Shown here: piece by piece, positions 1 to 5,286 of the stretch | Layout of the letters: every line of letters begins with the position of its first letter | How positions within the stretch are numbered: the first letter of the stretch is position 1 | Source: a virus | Reading direction: 5' to 3' (one strand) | IMG/VR virus record: IMGVR_UViG_3300020439_000090 | Coordinates: 1-22,307 of that record | Length of the DNA: 22,307 bases | Made by a program: the position numbers and the translations under genes | The notes under the pieces: model-generated | The model's input: only the letters and a program-made list of their open reading frames with translations | Told to the model about the DNA's origin: nothing | The model's database searches: none

Positions 1-153
1 TCACTCGATGGTAAGTATGTTTCCAAAGATGATGATGACCTTGAGCCATACTTCATGATCGATACGCCTGATGGTGTTGGATACATCTATCCATACGCAT
101 TCGTAGCACTACCTAAGAAGGGTGGTGGACATAGTATAGTGAGGATGGACTGA
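1..153 (+). CDS. C-terminal end of an unrecognised small phage protein (partial)
   Basis: The reading frame is open from the first base of the window and stops at TGA 151-153, giving the last 50 residues of a protein whose start lies to the left. The visible part is acidic near its beginning (a KDDDD run) and then rich in aromatic residues and proline (PYFMIDTPDGVGYIYPYAF). I see no catalytic motif. Its stop codon overlaps the start codon of the next gene by one base (TGATG), the same coupling used throughout this gene train, which supports it being real. Function unknown. Confidence 0.7.
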   Translation, partial: SLDGKYVSKDDDDLEPYFMIDTPDGVGYIYPYAFVALPKKGGGHSIVRMD

Positions 154-347
154 TGAATTTTAACTGTACTATACAAATGGACAATGATGCTTTCAGTCAT
201 GACCCATTGCTTGAAGTAGCTAGGATACTTAACAAATTGTCTAATGACTTGGATGATACATACACAGACGGTGACACTTATACAGATGGTTACTTAAGAG
301 ACACAAACGGTAACAAGGTTGGTTACTACAAAGTAGAGAAAGGATAA
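153..347 (+). CDS. Small conserved phage protein, 64 aa
   Basis: A 64-residue acidic protein starting MNFNCTIQMDNDAF and ending in a DTNGNKVGYYKVEKG-type tail. This pattern (short N-terminal beta strand, helix around residues 18-33, then a 'R-D-x-N-G-N-x-V-G' strand) resembles a small hypothetical protein common in phages, but I know no function for it. The linker carries a tandem duplication of TYTDG (DDTYTDGDTYTDG, residues 35-47). The start is coupled to the preceding stop (TGATG), with a GAGG ribosome-binding site just upstream. Confidence 0.75.
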   Translation: MNFNCTIQMDNDAFSHDPLLEVARILNKLSNDLDDTYTDGDTYTDGYLRDTNGNKVGYYKVEKG

Positions 348-351
348 ACTA

Positions 352-606
352 ATGTATGACTTTGACGATGACCCAAAGAGAATAAAGGACAAGTTGTTCT
401 GTAGCATGAGCGCACACTTCTTGACTAACGAACTACCAGTCGAGGCTATCGATTGGGATGAGGACAGAATAGAGGAATGGTGTAAGGAAAATGTTTGGGA
501 ACCATTCGAGTACTGGGAAGCTTCAGATGTTATGGAACTCATCGAGAGTGCTGCTTGGCATGGCTACCGATTTATGAAAAACAATTGGAAGGAGTTGAGC
601 ACATGA
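352..606 (+). CDS. Acidic hypothetical protein, 84 aa
   Basis: An 84-residue acidic, tryptophan-rich protein that I do not recognise. It has six Trp residues (within DWDED, EWCKENVWEP, YWEAS, AAWHGY and NNWKE), no predicted membrane segment and no metal-binding cysteine pattern. A GAGAAAGGA ribosome-binding site lies about nine bases before ATG 352. Its TGA overlaps the next ATG (ATGA), indicating translational coupling. Small, acidic, Trp-rich proteins in the early part of phage genomes are often host-takeover factors, but that is only positional inference. Confidence 0.7.
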   Translation: MYDFDDDPKRIKDKLFCSMSAHFLTNELPVEAIDWDEDRIEEWCKENVWEPFEYWEASDVMELIESAAWHGYRFMKNNWKELST

Positions 607-773
607 AAGAATACTACATACATTTGAAGTACGATCTAAATGTCGATACAACTATCAAACTATTTATTAAAGCTTATAACAAGGAGCAACTTGAAGAACA
701 GCTTGGTGATGATTATTATATAGTGTACATAAAAGAAGTAAAAGACATGATCAAAGAGGAGACTGAAGAATGA
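603..773 (+). CDS. Hypothetical protein, 56 aa
   Basis: A 56-residue protein starting MKEYYIHLKYDLN. The frame is open further upstream (to 495), but ATG 603 is preferred: it overlaps the stop of the preceding gene (ATGA) and follows a GGAAGGAG ribosome-binding site at about 589-596. The N-terminal half looks like two beta strands (YYIHLKY and TTIKLFIKAY) around a short loop, and the C-terminal half is charged and helical (EQLEEQL, EVKDMIKEE). This could be a small alpha/beta fold. Function unknown. Confidence 0.7.
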   Translation: MKEYYIHLKYDLNVDTTIKLFIKAYNKEQLEEQLGDDYYIVYIKEVKDMIKEETEE

Positions 774-1030
774 AACAGACACAGATAACTAACTCGACTG
801 ACTATGAGTACGATCTACCTCATATGATGGTGGACAAGCAAAGACCAAGAGTATTTTATGATATAGTCACAAAGTATTCTGATGAACCAAATGAAAGGAT
901 AAAAGCAACAGTAGGAAGTGAAAGCAGATATTGTGAAGACATACTTGGTATGTTCGATGAGCCTAAGCTTGAGTATATACGAATAGAGTTATCAACATTT
1001 TGGAAAAGCAAACGTGATAATGGCCTATAA
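770..1030 (+). CDS. Hypothetical protein, 86 aa
   Basis: An 86-residue soluble protein, not recognised. ATG 770 overlaps the preceding stop (ATGA), and GAGGAGACTGAAG supplies the ribosome-binding site inside the upstream gene. The sequence mixes acidic and basic patches and ends with a basic stretch (TFWKSKRDNGL). There are no cysteine clusters, signal peptide or nucleotide-binding loop. The last 11 bases overlap the next small gene at 1020. Confidence 0.65.
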   Translation: MKQTQITNSTDYEYDLPHMMVDKQRPRVFYDIVTKYSDEPNERIKATVGSESRYCEDILGMFDEPKLEYIRIELSTFWKSKRDNGL

Positions 1031-1130
1031 AAATAAATACATTGGGTATGGTAAGGATGGTAAGATACTTATCATTTCCAGGAATAAGCGAATTGTTAAA
1101 GCATACTTAGAAAAGAAAGGAGAGAACTGA
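1020..1130 (+). CDS. Very small basic protein, 36 aa
   Basis: A 36-residue frame: M-A-Y-K-N-K-Y-I-G-Y-G-K-D-G-K-I-L-I-I-S, then a basic helix (RNKRIVKAYLEKKGEN). It starts inside the end of the preceding gene (11-base overlap), and its TGA overlaps the next ATG (TGATG). Without it there would be a gap of about 100 bases in an otherwise gapless operon, which argues that it is a gene. The strongly basic, Gly/Tyr-rich composition would suit nucleic-acid or protein binding. Function unknown. Confidence 0.6.
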   Translation: MAYKNKYIGYGKDGKILIISRNKRIVKAYLEKKGEN

Positions 1131-1327
1131 TGGTAATTAATGAGACAAATAAACAGATGATACGAGATATCATAGTAGAACTATTCAAAGAGGTAGCATC
1201 CAAGCAAACATTTGGAGTCAGTGATGACGTGCTACAACTAGATGAACACCTACATGATTGGGTTGGTGCAAAGATAGACAAGTACAAAATAAATGTGTAC
1301 GGTGCAACACTAGAGGAGAAATACTAA
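1130..1327 (+). CDS. Hypothetical protein, 65 aa
   Basis: A 65-residue, mostly helical acidic protein (MVINETNKQMIRDIIVELFKE...), not recognised. A good AAAGGAGAG ribosome-binding site (about 1115-1123) precedes ATG 1130, which overlaps the previous stop. Its own stop overlaps the next ATG (TAATG at 1325-1329). There are no cysteines or membrane segments. Confidence 0.7.
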   Translation: MVINETNKQMIRDIIVELFKEVASKQTFGVSDDVLQLDEHLHDWVGAKIDKYKINVYGATLEEKY

Positions 1328-1545
1328 TGCAACCGAAAGGACTTCACGCTCACGCTAGAATTAAGTATACACCAACGTATATACAGAACCAGTTAGAGTG
1401 CAGACTATTCGGTAAGACATTCAGAAGTGTAGCTGAAGCAGCTAGATATTATGGACTAGCCCCTTCGACTGCTTATGAATACCACCACCAAAGACTACAT
1501 AGAGAAACATTCCCTAACAGAAAGAGATGGAACAAATGGAAATAA
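1327..1545 (+). CDS. Small basic helix-turn-helix-like protein, 72 aa
   Basis: A 72-residue, very basic protein. The frame stays open upstream to 1258, but ATG 1327 fits the stop-start overlap (TAATG) and the GAGGAG ribosome-binding site in the end of the preceding gene. Residues about 28-55 (FGKTFRSVAEAARYYGLAPS, then TAYEYHHQRL) have the spacing of a NUMOD1-type or homing-endonuclease-associated helix-turn-helix: a sensing strand, helix 'S-V-A-E-A-A-R-Y-Y', turn 'G-L-A-P-S', recognition helix. It probably binds DNA, either as a regulator or as a stand-alone remnant of an HNH-endonuclease binding domain. No HNH motif is present. Confidence 0.7.
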   Translation: MQPKGLHAHARIKYTPTYIQNQLECRLFGKTFRSVAEAARYYGLAPSTAYEYHHQRLHRETFPNRKRWNKWK

Positions 1546-1661
1546 TTATTGATTGTGATAACAAAGAACTTGCAAAAGCTATAGCTGATAAACTATCTAA
1601 GGATACAGGTGTAGACAGAGAAAAGTTTAAGGAGAACACTGATGAAACTGTACAAAAATAG
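1536..1661 (+). CDS. Tiny hypothetical protein, 41 aa
   Basis: A 41-residue frame (MEIIIDCDNKELAKAIADKL...), with a beta strand followed by an amphipathic helix and a charged tail. It overlaps the preceding gene by 10 bases and the next by 20. An in-frame ATG at 1527 would add three residues, but 1536 leaves better room for the AAAGAG ribosome-binding site. It fills what would otherwise be a roughly 100-base gap. Function unknown, and the smallness makes the call moderate. Confidence 0.5.
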   Translation: MEIIIDCDNKELAKAIADKLSKDTGVDREKFKENTDETVQK

Positions 1662-1968
1662 TGACGGTGTTTGGGCAGGTACACAACTGGACGCACGTAA
1701 GATGTGCGGTAAAGGATACTCGACAGTCGATGTGCCTACCGACAAACCTGGATTGTTAAAATTTCTTAACTTGAATAAGGTAGGTTCTCTTACTGATAAC
1801 GATAAGCAACAAGAGGTTTCCGATGACGGTGACCTCAACCAAAAGGCAATGTCATACTTCTCATGGGGATACGACAAGCTATGCAGTGGGCAATACAGTG
1901 AGGGTAAAGACCTCATTAGAAAAGCTTTGCTCTATAAGAAGACACATGATATACATGAAGGAGAATAA
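1642..1968 (+). CDS. Conserved phage protein, 108 aa
   Basis: A 108-residue protein. The N-terminal half (residues 1-45: MKLYKNSDGVWAGTQLDARK ... VDVPTDKPGLLKFLN) matches a small beta-hairpin motif I have seen in many phage hypothetical proteins ('M-K-L-Y-x-N ... G-T-Q-x-D-A-R-K ... V-P-T-D-K-x-G-L-x-x-x-L'). The C-terminal half (68-103) looks like one TPR-like helical hairpin (MSYFSWGYDKL, YSEGKDLIRKALLY). An AAGGAG site at 1628-1634 precedes ATG 1642 with ideal spacing. No biochemical role is known to me. Confidence 0.75.
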   Translation: MKLYKNSDGVWAGTQLDARKMCGKGYSTVDVPTDKPGLLKFLNLNKVGSLTDNDKQQEVSDDGDLNQKAMSYFSWGYDKLCSGQYSEGKDLIRKALLYKKTHDIHEGE

Positions 1969-1972
1969 CTAA

Positions 1973-2128
1973 ATGTACAGATACAGAGTAGAGATGTTTG
2001 ATGAAAGTAATGATGTTTTGATTTGTACCAGAGACTTTCAGTTCAAACCAGAAGCAGATACCTATAGTAAAACTATTAATAATCTCAAAGGTATATTAGC
2101 TAAAGTTAAAGTAAGAAAGGATAGGTAA
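1973..2128 (+). CDS. Hypothetical protein, 51 aa
   Basis: A 51-residue frame starting MYRYRVEMFDESND and ending in a basic tail (AKVKVRKDR). GAAGGAGAA at 1957-1965 is a good ribosome-binding site. The first two thirds alternate as beta strands (YRYRVEMF, DVLICTRDFQF), and the rest is a basic helix. It is the last clearly coupled gene before the non-coding patch at 2202-2370. Not recognised. Confidence 0.6.
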   Translation: MYRYRVEMFDESNDVLICTRDFQFKPEADTYSKTINNLKGILAKVKVRKDR

Positions 2129-2129
2129 T

Positions 2130-2201
2130 TTGACATATGAGTTAGTATCGATAGGAGTAAATCTATTGTTTTGGTTTGCTGTTTATCTGATGAATATTTG
2201 A
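2130..2201 (+). CDS. Possible 23-aa membrane peptide with TTG start
   Basis: A 23-residue frame with a TTG start reads (M)TYELVSIGVNLLFWFAVYLM-NI and is essentially one hydrophobic transmembrane helix. AGAAAGGA at 2113-2120 could serve as its ribosome-binding site with about 9 bases of spacing. Very short, non-ATG frames arise by chance, so this is only a possibility. Tiny membrane peptides do occur in phage early regions, and two similar ones sit at 10803-11041. Confidence 0.3.
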   Translation: MTYELVSIGVNLLFWFAVYLMNI

Positions 2202-2235
2202 TGAGCACTTGAAATTTGAAAGGAGATTTCTACGT

Positions 2236-2317
2236 AATACTTCTAGTACTACTGTAAGAATACTAATAGTCTTTTTATTCTTATAGAAAATAAAATACTA
2301 ATAGTACTAGAAGTATT
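2236..2317. repeat. Nested inverted repeat / long hairpin
   Basis: The outer arms AATACTTCTAGTACT (2236-2250) and AGTACTAGAAGTATT (2303-2317) are perfect 15-bp complements, extendable by one more A-T pair inward (2251/2302). Inside them a second stem pairs CTGTAAGAATA (2252-2262) with TATTCTTATAG (2276-2286), with one G-U in RNA, leaving a 13-base loop and a 15-base AT-only bulge on the right side. No T-run follows the outer arm, so it is not a typical intrinsic terminator. It could act as a cruciform at an origin or as an RNase III-type processing hairpin. Confidence 0.75.
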
Positions 2318-2327
2318 TACTAATAGT
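2262..2327 (+). repeat. Three direct copies of ACTAATAGT
   Basis: ACTAATAGT occurs at 2262-2270, 2297-2305 and 2319-2327, with start-to-start spacing of 35 and 22 bases. The first two copies share the longer match AATACTAATAGT. Copies one and two lie inside the nested hairpin and the third just outside it. Iterated short sequences in an AT-rich gap are typical of protein-binding sites or origin iterons. No binding protein can be named from the sequence. Confidence 0.6.
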
Positions 2328-2370
2328 GATATAACTACAGTGTCTCTGCATTTAATAAAAAGGAAAAGAA

Positions 2371-2595
2371 ATGACTGAAGAAAATATAGACTACACGCAG
2401 TATGACTTTGATGGTATAGAAACTATTGAAGAATACTTTGATAAGTTTTGGAACAACAGAGAAGCGATAGAACATTTAGTAAATTTATTTGTCGATCAGG
2501 TGTATGATCTTCAGGAGTTTATAAGTGATCGAGGTTTCAAGGAAGAGGAGTTTTTGGAATGGCAAAAGAAAAAGATGGAGAAGTTCTACCACTAG
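2371..2595 (+). CDS. Acidic helical hypothetical protein, 74 aa
   Basis: A 74-residue, strongly acidic and aromatic protein (MTEENIDYTQYDFDGIETIEEYFDKFW...), predicted to be mainly helical with a basic C-terminal tail (EWQKKKMEKFYH). AAAAAGGAAAAGAA directly upstream gives the start. It is the first gene after the hairpin patch. The charge pattern, an acidic body with a Lys-rich tail, is reminiscent of small DNA-mimic or host-binding phage proteins, but no family is recognised. Confidence 0.7.
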   Translation: MTEENIDYTQYDFDGIETIEEYFDKFWNNREAIEHLVNLFVDQVYDLQEFISDRGFKEEEFLEWQKKKMEKFYH

Positions 2596-2750
2596 TAGTA
2601 CCAGTGAATGAGTACTTGAAACAAACCCAAAGAGAGAAGGACGATTTGGAATGGGATGGTTGTTTCGAAAAGTCACAGATGCTACAGCAAACGATAGATG
2701 AACTAATTGAATTACGTGACGAGGGTGAGGTTTGGTATCCCCTATTCTAG
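2559..2750 (+). CDS. Hypothetical protein, 63 aa
   Basis: A 63-residue protein overlapping the preceding gene by 37 bases, the largest overlap in the train. GAGGAG at 2545-2550 is well placed before ATG 2559. The central part (residues 18-53) is a helical, charged segment (EYLKQTQREKDDLEWDG, MLQQTIDELIELRDEG) that could form a coiled coil. The TAG stop is embedded in the ribosome-binding site of the following gene (TAGGAG). Function unknown. Confidence 0.65.
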   Translation: MAKEKDGEVLPLVVPVNEYLKQTQREKDDLEWDGCFEKSQMLQQTIDELIELRDEGEVWYPLF

Positions 2751-2759
2751 GAGACAGGC

Positions 2760-2960
2760 ATGGACGATTATAAGTATGTACAGTTAATGATATCACCTGA
2801 CGCTTTACGAAAGATAAAGCAGATACTAATAGCTAAGAAGATGGCTAACAATATTGATACCCTTGATAACCAGTGGGGTAAGATCATTGACGGAATCCAG
2901 GATAGGAAAAATTCTATTACGATAGAGACTAAGAAGGATAAAGAGAAGGAAGGAAAGTAA
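2760..2960 (+). CDS. Basic hypothetical protein, 66 aa
   Basis: A 66-residue basic protein with a helical body (SPDALRKIKQILIAKKMANN) and a Lys/Glu-rich tail (ETKKDKEKEGK). AGGAGA at 2749-2754 precedes ATG 2760 at about five bases. No motif recognised. Composition fits a small nucleic-acid- or protein-binding factor, but nothing specific can be claimed. Confidence 0.65.
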   Translation: MDDYKYVQLMISPDALRKIKQILIAKKMANNIDTLDNQWGKIIDGIQDRKNSITIETKKDKEKEGK

Positions 2961-2961
2961 C

Positions 2962-3135
2962 ATGATGTGGATATTAGTTTGGATGCAGCTAGTCACTAGC
3001 CAAGGCGTTGAATACTACCAGCTAGGCACGTTTACCAAAGAGGCTGACTGCCAAGAGGCACTGTCTAAAGCTGTGGTGTTAGTCAACACTAGCGCAGAGA
3101 TGTTAGCTTGCTTAGAAGTGGATACGAGACAATGA
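2962..3135 (+). CDS. Small exported two-cysteine protein, 57 aa
   Basis: A 57-residue frame whose N-terminus (MMWILVWMQLVTSQG) is a short hydrophobic segment like a signal peptide or membrane anchor, followed by a compact domain with 'Y-Q-L-G-T-F-T-K-E-A-D-C-Q-E-A-L' and a second Cys near the end (MLACLEVD). The two cysteines could form a disulphide in the periplasm. AGAAGGAAGGAAAG upstream is the ribosome-binding site. It overlaps the next gene by 4 bases (ATGA), and the two encode similarly built proteins. I recall such small proteins in other marine phages but no assigned function. Confidence 0.65.
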   Translation: MMWILVWMQLVTSQGVEYYQLGTFTKEADCQEALSKAVVLVNTSAEMLACLEVDTRQ

Positions 3136-3353
3136 ATTGGTTAATACTGGTGACCTTAACTTTTGGTGATTCGTTCTTAGTGTTTAACAAAGAGTTCGAA
3201 CATGAGAATGCTTGCGTTGAATACGTCAACAATCCTGACAATTATGATACACTAGCTATCGAAATAATAGCAGTCGCAGGATTCAATGACCCAGTGACGG
3301 ACATCATTTGTATCCCAGAGTATGAAGAATCAAAGGAAGGAATAGATGGATGA
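3132..3353 (+). CDS. Small exported two-cysteine protein, second copy, 73 aa
   Basis: A 73-residue protein. ATG 3132, coupled to the previous stop by ATGA, is chosen over the upstream in-frame ATG at 3108. It begins MNWLILVTLTFGDSFLVF, a hydrophobic leader, followed by 'F-x-x-E-x-x-x-A-C-V-E-Y-V' and a later Cys (DIICIPEYEE). The order of hydrophobic start, F-x-x-E-x-x-C-x-E and a second Cys repeats that of the gene before it, suggesting an old tandem duplication. Probably membrane-anchored or periplasmic. Role unknown. Confidence 0.65.
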   Translation: MNWLILVTLTFGDSFLVFNKEFEHENACVEYVNNPDNYDTLAIEIIAVAGFNDPVTDIICIPEYEESKEGIDG

Positions 3354-3667
3354 AATATGCAGTGATGATTGATGTAGATGGTGACTTGATTTATGTTCCA
3401 AATAGTTTTCCTGTTAAAACTATACATGATGATCCTAAATTATTTAATACCATCGAAGACGCTGAACAAGAGTGCAACAACTGGAACACTGGAACAGTCG
3501 TTGAGTATGTGACTAGTAAGGACATCAGACCGATGGATGAATCAGAAAGAAACAGAGCGAGGGTAAGGAGTATAAAAAACCAAAGTAACTTAGAGTTTGA
3601 CAAAGCTCTTAAAAAGTTGTACGAGGGTGATGATTGGGATAATTGGTGTGACGGAGATGCAACATGA
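3350..3667 (+). CDS. Conserved small phage protein, 105 aa
   Basis: A 105-residue protein beginning MKYAVMIDVDGDLIYVPNSF, followed by 'P-K-L-F-N-T-I-E-D-A-E-Q-E ... W-N-T-G-T-V-V-E-Y-V'. This layout (strand, strand, helix with 'T-x-E-x-A-E', strand ending V-V-E-Y-V) is one I recognise from many phage hypothetical proteins located near replication genes. Residues 61-105 are charged and helical. It is coupled at both ends by ATGA overlaps, to the exported protein before it and the primase-helicase after it, so it is probably co-translated with the replication genes. Confidence 0.75.
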   Translation: MKYAVMIDVDGDLIYVPNSFPVKTIHDDPKLFNTIEDAEQECNNWNTGTVVEYVTSKDIRPMDESERNRARVRSIKNQSNLEFDKALKKLYEGDDWDNWCDGDAT

Positions 3668-5286
3668 GCACAGCAGAAGACAAAAAGTTTGATATGGAGA
3701 GAGTAGCTTGCCCCTACAAAGAATGTGGCAGTTCGGATGGATTCTACTACAACACAGAAACCAAGTCAGGATTCTGTCATGTATGTGAAACCAAGACAGG
3801 AAAGGTGGGAAAATATCCTAGACCTAACTTCAGGAATGATATTGCTGAGTGGGCAGAGGAAACTTACCCAGTAAATGCAATGAAACCACCAGTTCATTTA
3901 AGACAGATAGACTCAGCAACCTACAAAGGTATTCGAGGATTAGATCAGGACGTATGTAAACTGTACAGCATACAGCTACAGATAGATGGTGAGGGAGATC
4001 CTGTCAGGTATGCTTTCAAGTATCCTTCCAATGTAAAGTATCGAGGCTTCGAAGAGAAGAAGTTTTGGACTGAGGAGAAGGGTGCATTGCTAGATCTTTT
4101 TGGCCCGGATTTTAATGCAGGATCTAGTAAGCGTATCTATTTGACAGAGGGTGAGTTCGATGCAGCTTCTCTCTATCAGGCACTAGGTAAAAGTTTCCCT
4201 GTTAAATCAATACCTTCTGCGTCACTGTCAGATAAGTTCATCAAAAGAAACTATGAGTATCTCAATTCTTTCCAAGAGATTGTGTACGCAGGTGAACAAG
4301 ATGAGGCAGGTAAAGGTGCAGCCACCAGACTCTACGAATTATTTCCTGAGAAGTTTTATTATGTGCCTCTGACTAAACACAAGGATGCTAATGCTTTCAT
4401 CGAGGCAGGTGACCAAGAGGATCTCAAGTGGGCTGCTGTTAAACCTCAGCGATTCTCACCAGATAATTTCTTTGTTGGTGACATCGAGGTAGAGAAAGCA
4501 ATCAAGACTGAGAATCCATATGAGTATGTTCCTACTGGTCACACTGGACTGGATGATAAGATCAGAGGTCTAGTTAAAGGTGGTCTGACTTTTATCAAGG
4601 CTCTTCGAGGACAGGGTAAGACAGAACTGATTCGATACTTCGAGGTTGGACTCCTGAAGTCTGACACCAAGATTGCTTTGCTTCACATGGAAGAGATGAA
4701 GTCTACAACGTATCGAGCAATGGCTACCTATCAGCTAGGCTGTAACGTCAGAACAAAAGAAGATGCTGCAGAGAATGGTGTCAGTGAAGACGAGGTTATT
4801 GATGCGGCAAAGGTAGCAGCACAAGATGACAAGACAATTATCTTTGAGATGCAAGCGCATGATGATCCTATGAAGCTACTCGACTATGTGAGACTTGCAG
4901 CTACAGTCTACGGTGCAAGCTATATCTTTATCGATCACGTACAGAGACTAGCTTACCTATCTAATGCAGGGGTTGAGGGTGCTACCAGTACACTGACAAC
5001 TCTTGGTGCTCGAATGGCACAGCTTGCCAAGGAACTAAACATTGGTGTGATCTTTATCTCGCAGGTCAATGACGATGGGCGTACCAAGTATGCTGCTTCC
5101 CTCGAAGAAGAAGCTATCGTCTGTGTCAAACTGAATCGTGATACAGAAGCTGAGGAAGAGATAGAGAGAAACACAACCTACTTTATCGTAGATAAGAATA
5201 GACCGTTTGCTAAGTTAGGTAATGCAGGTTCAGTCTACTATGATCCTGATACAACAATCCTAGAAGAGGTTTCTTACAGAGTATGA
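3664..5286 (+). CDS. T7 gp4-like DNA primase-helicase
   Basis: A 540-residue bifunctional enzyme: the N-terminal half makes RNA primers and the C-terminal half is a hexameric replicative helicase. The zinc-binding domain has C16, C21, C38, C41. The TOPRIM core follows, with the acidic 'TEGEFDAAS' (161-169) and 'GEQDEAGKGAA' (210-220), which corresponds to T7 'FDMDEAGRKAV'; here the first Asp of the DxD is Glu. The RecA-like helicase has Walker A 'ALRGQGKT' (313-320, Ala in place of the first Gly), Walker B 'YIFIDH' (420-425), the 'FISQ' strand (464-467) and the 'DDGRTKYAASLEEEA' loop (470-484). T7 gp4 is about 566 residues, so the length is normal. The ATG overlaps the preceding stop and the TGA overlaps the polymerase start. 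Confidence 0.95.
   Translation: MSTAEDKKFDMERVACPYKECGSSDGFYYNTETKSGFCHVCETKTGKVGKYPRPNFRNDIAEWAEETYPVNAMKPPVHLRQIDSATYKGIRGLDQDVCKLYSIQLQIDGEGDPVRYAFKYPSNVKYRGFEEKKFWTEEKGALLDLFGPDFNAGSSKRIYLTEGEFDAASLYQALGKSFPVKSIPSASLSDKFIKRNYEYLNSFQEIVYAGEQDEAGKGAATRLYELFPEKFYYVPLTKHKDANAFIEAGDQEDLKWAAVKPQRFSPDNFFVGDIEVEKAIKTENPYEYVPTGHTGLDDKIRGLVKGGLTFIKALRGQGKTELIRYFEVGLLKSDTKIALLHMEEMKSTTYRAMATYQLGCNVRTKEDAAENGVSEDEVIDAAKVAAQDDKTIIFEMQAHDDPMKLLDYVRLAATVYGASYIFIDHVQRLAYLSNAGVEGATSTLTTLGARMAQLAKELNIGVIFISQVNDDGRTKYAASLEEEAIVCVKLNRDTEAEEEIERNTTYFIVDKNRPFAKLGNAGSVYYDPDTTILEEVSYRV

Larger units (their letters stand above)
2202..2370 (+). other. Non-coding AT-rich stretch with nested inverted repeat
   Basis: This is the only sizeable gap in the plus-strand gene train. 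It holds a ribosome-binding-like AAAGGAGAT (2219-2227) with no usable start codon behind it, the nested inverted repeat (2236-2317), three copies of ACTAATAGT, and the leader of the next gene with its own AAAAAGGAAAAG ribosome-binding site (2356-2367). I see no open frame of useful length on either strand. Likely roles are a replication origin, a processed RNA hairpin or a regulator-binding region. Confidence 0.6.
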
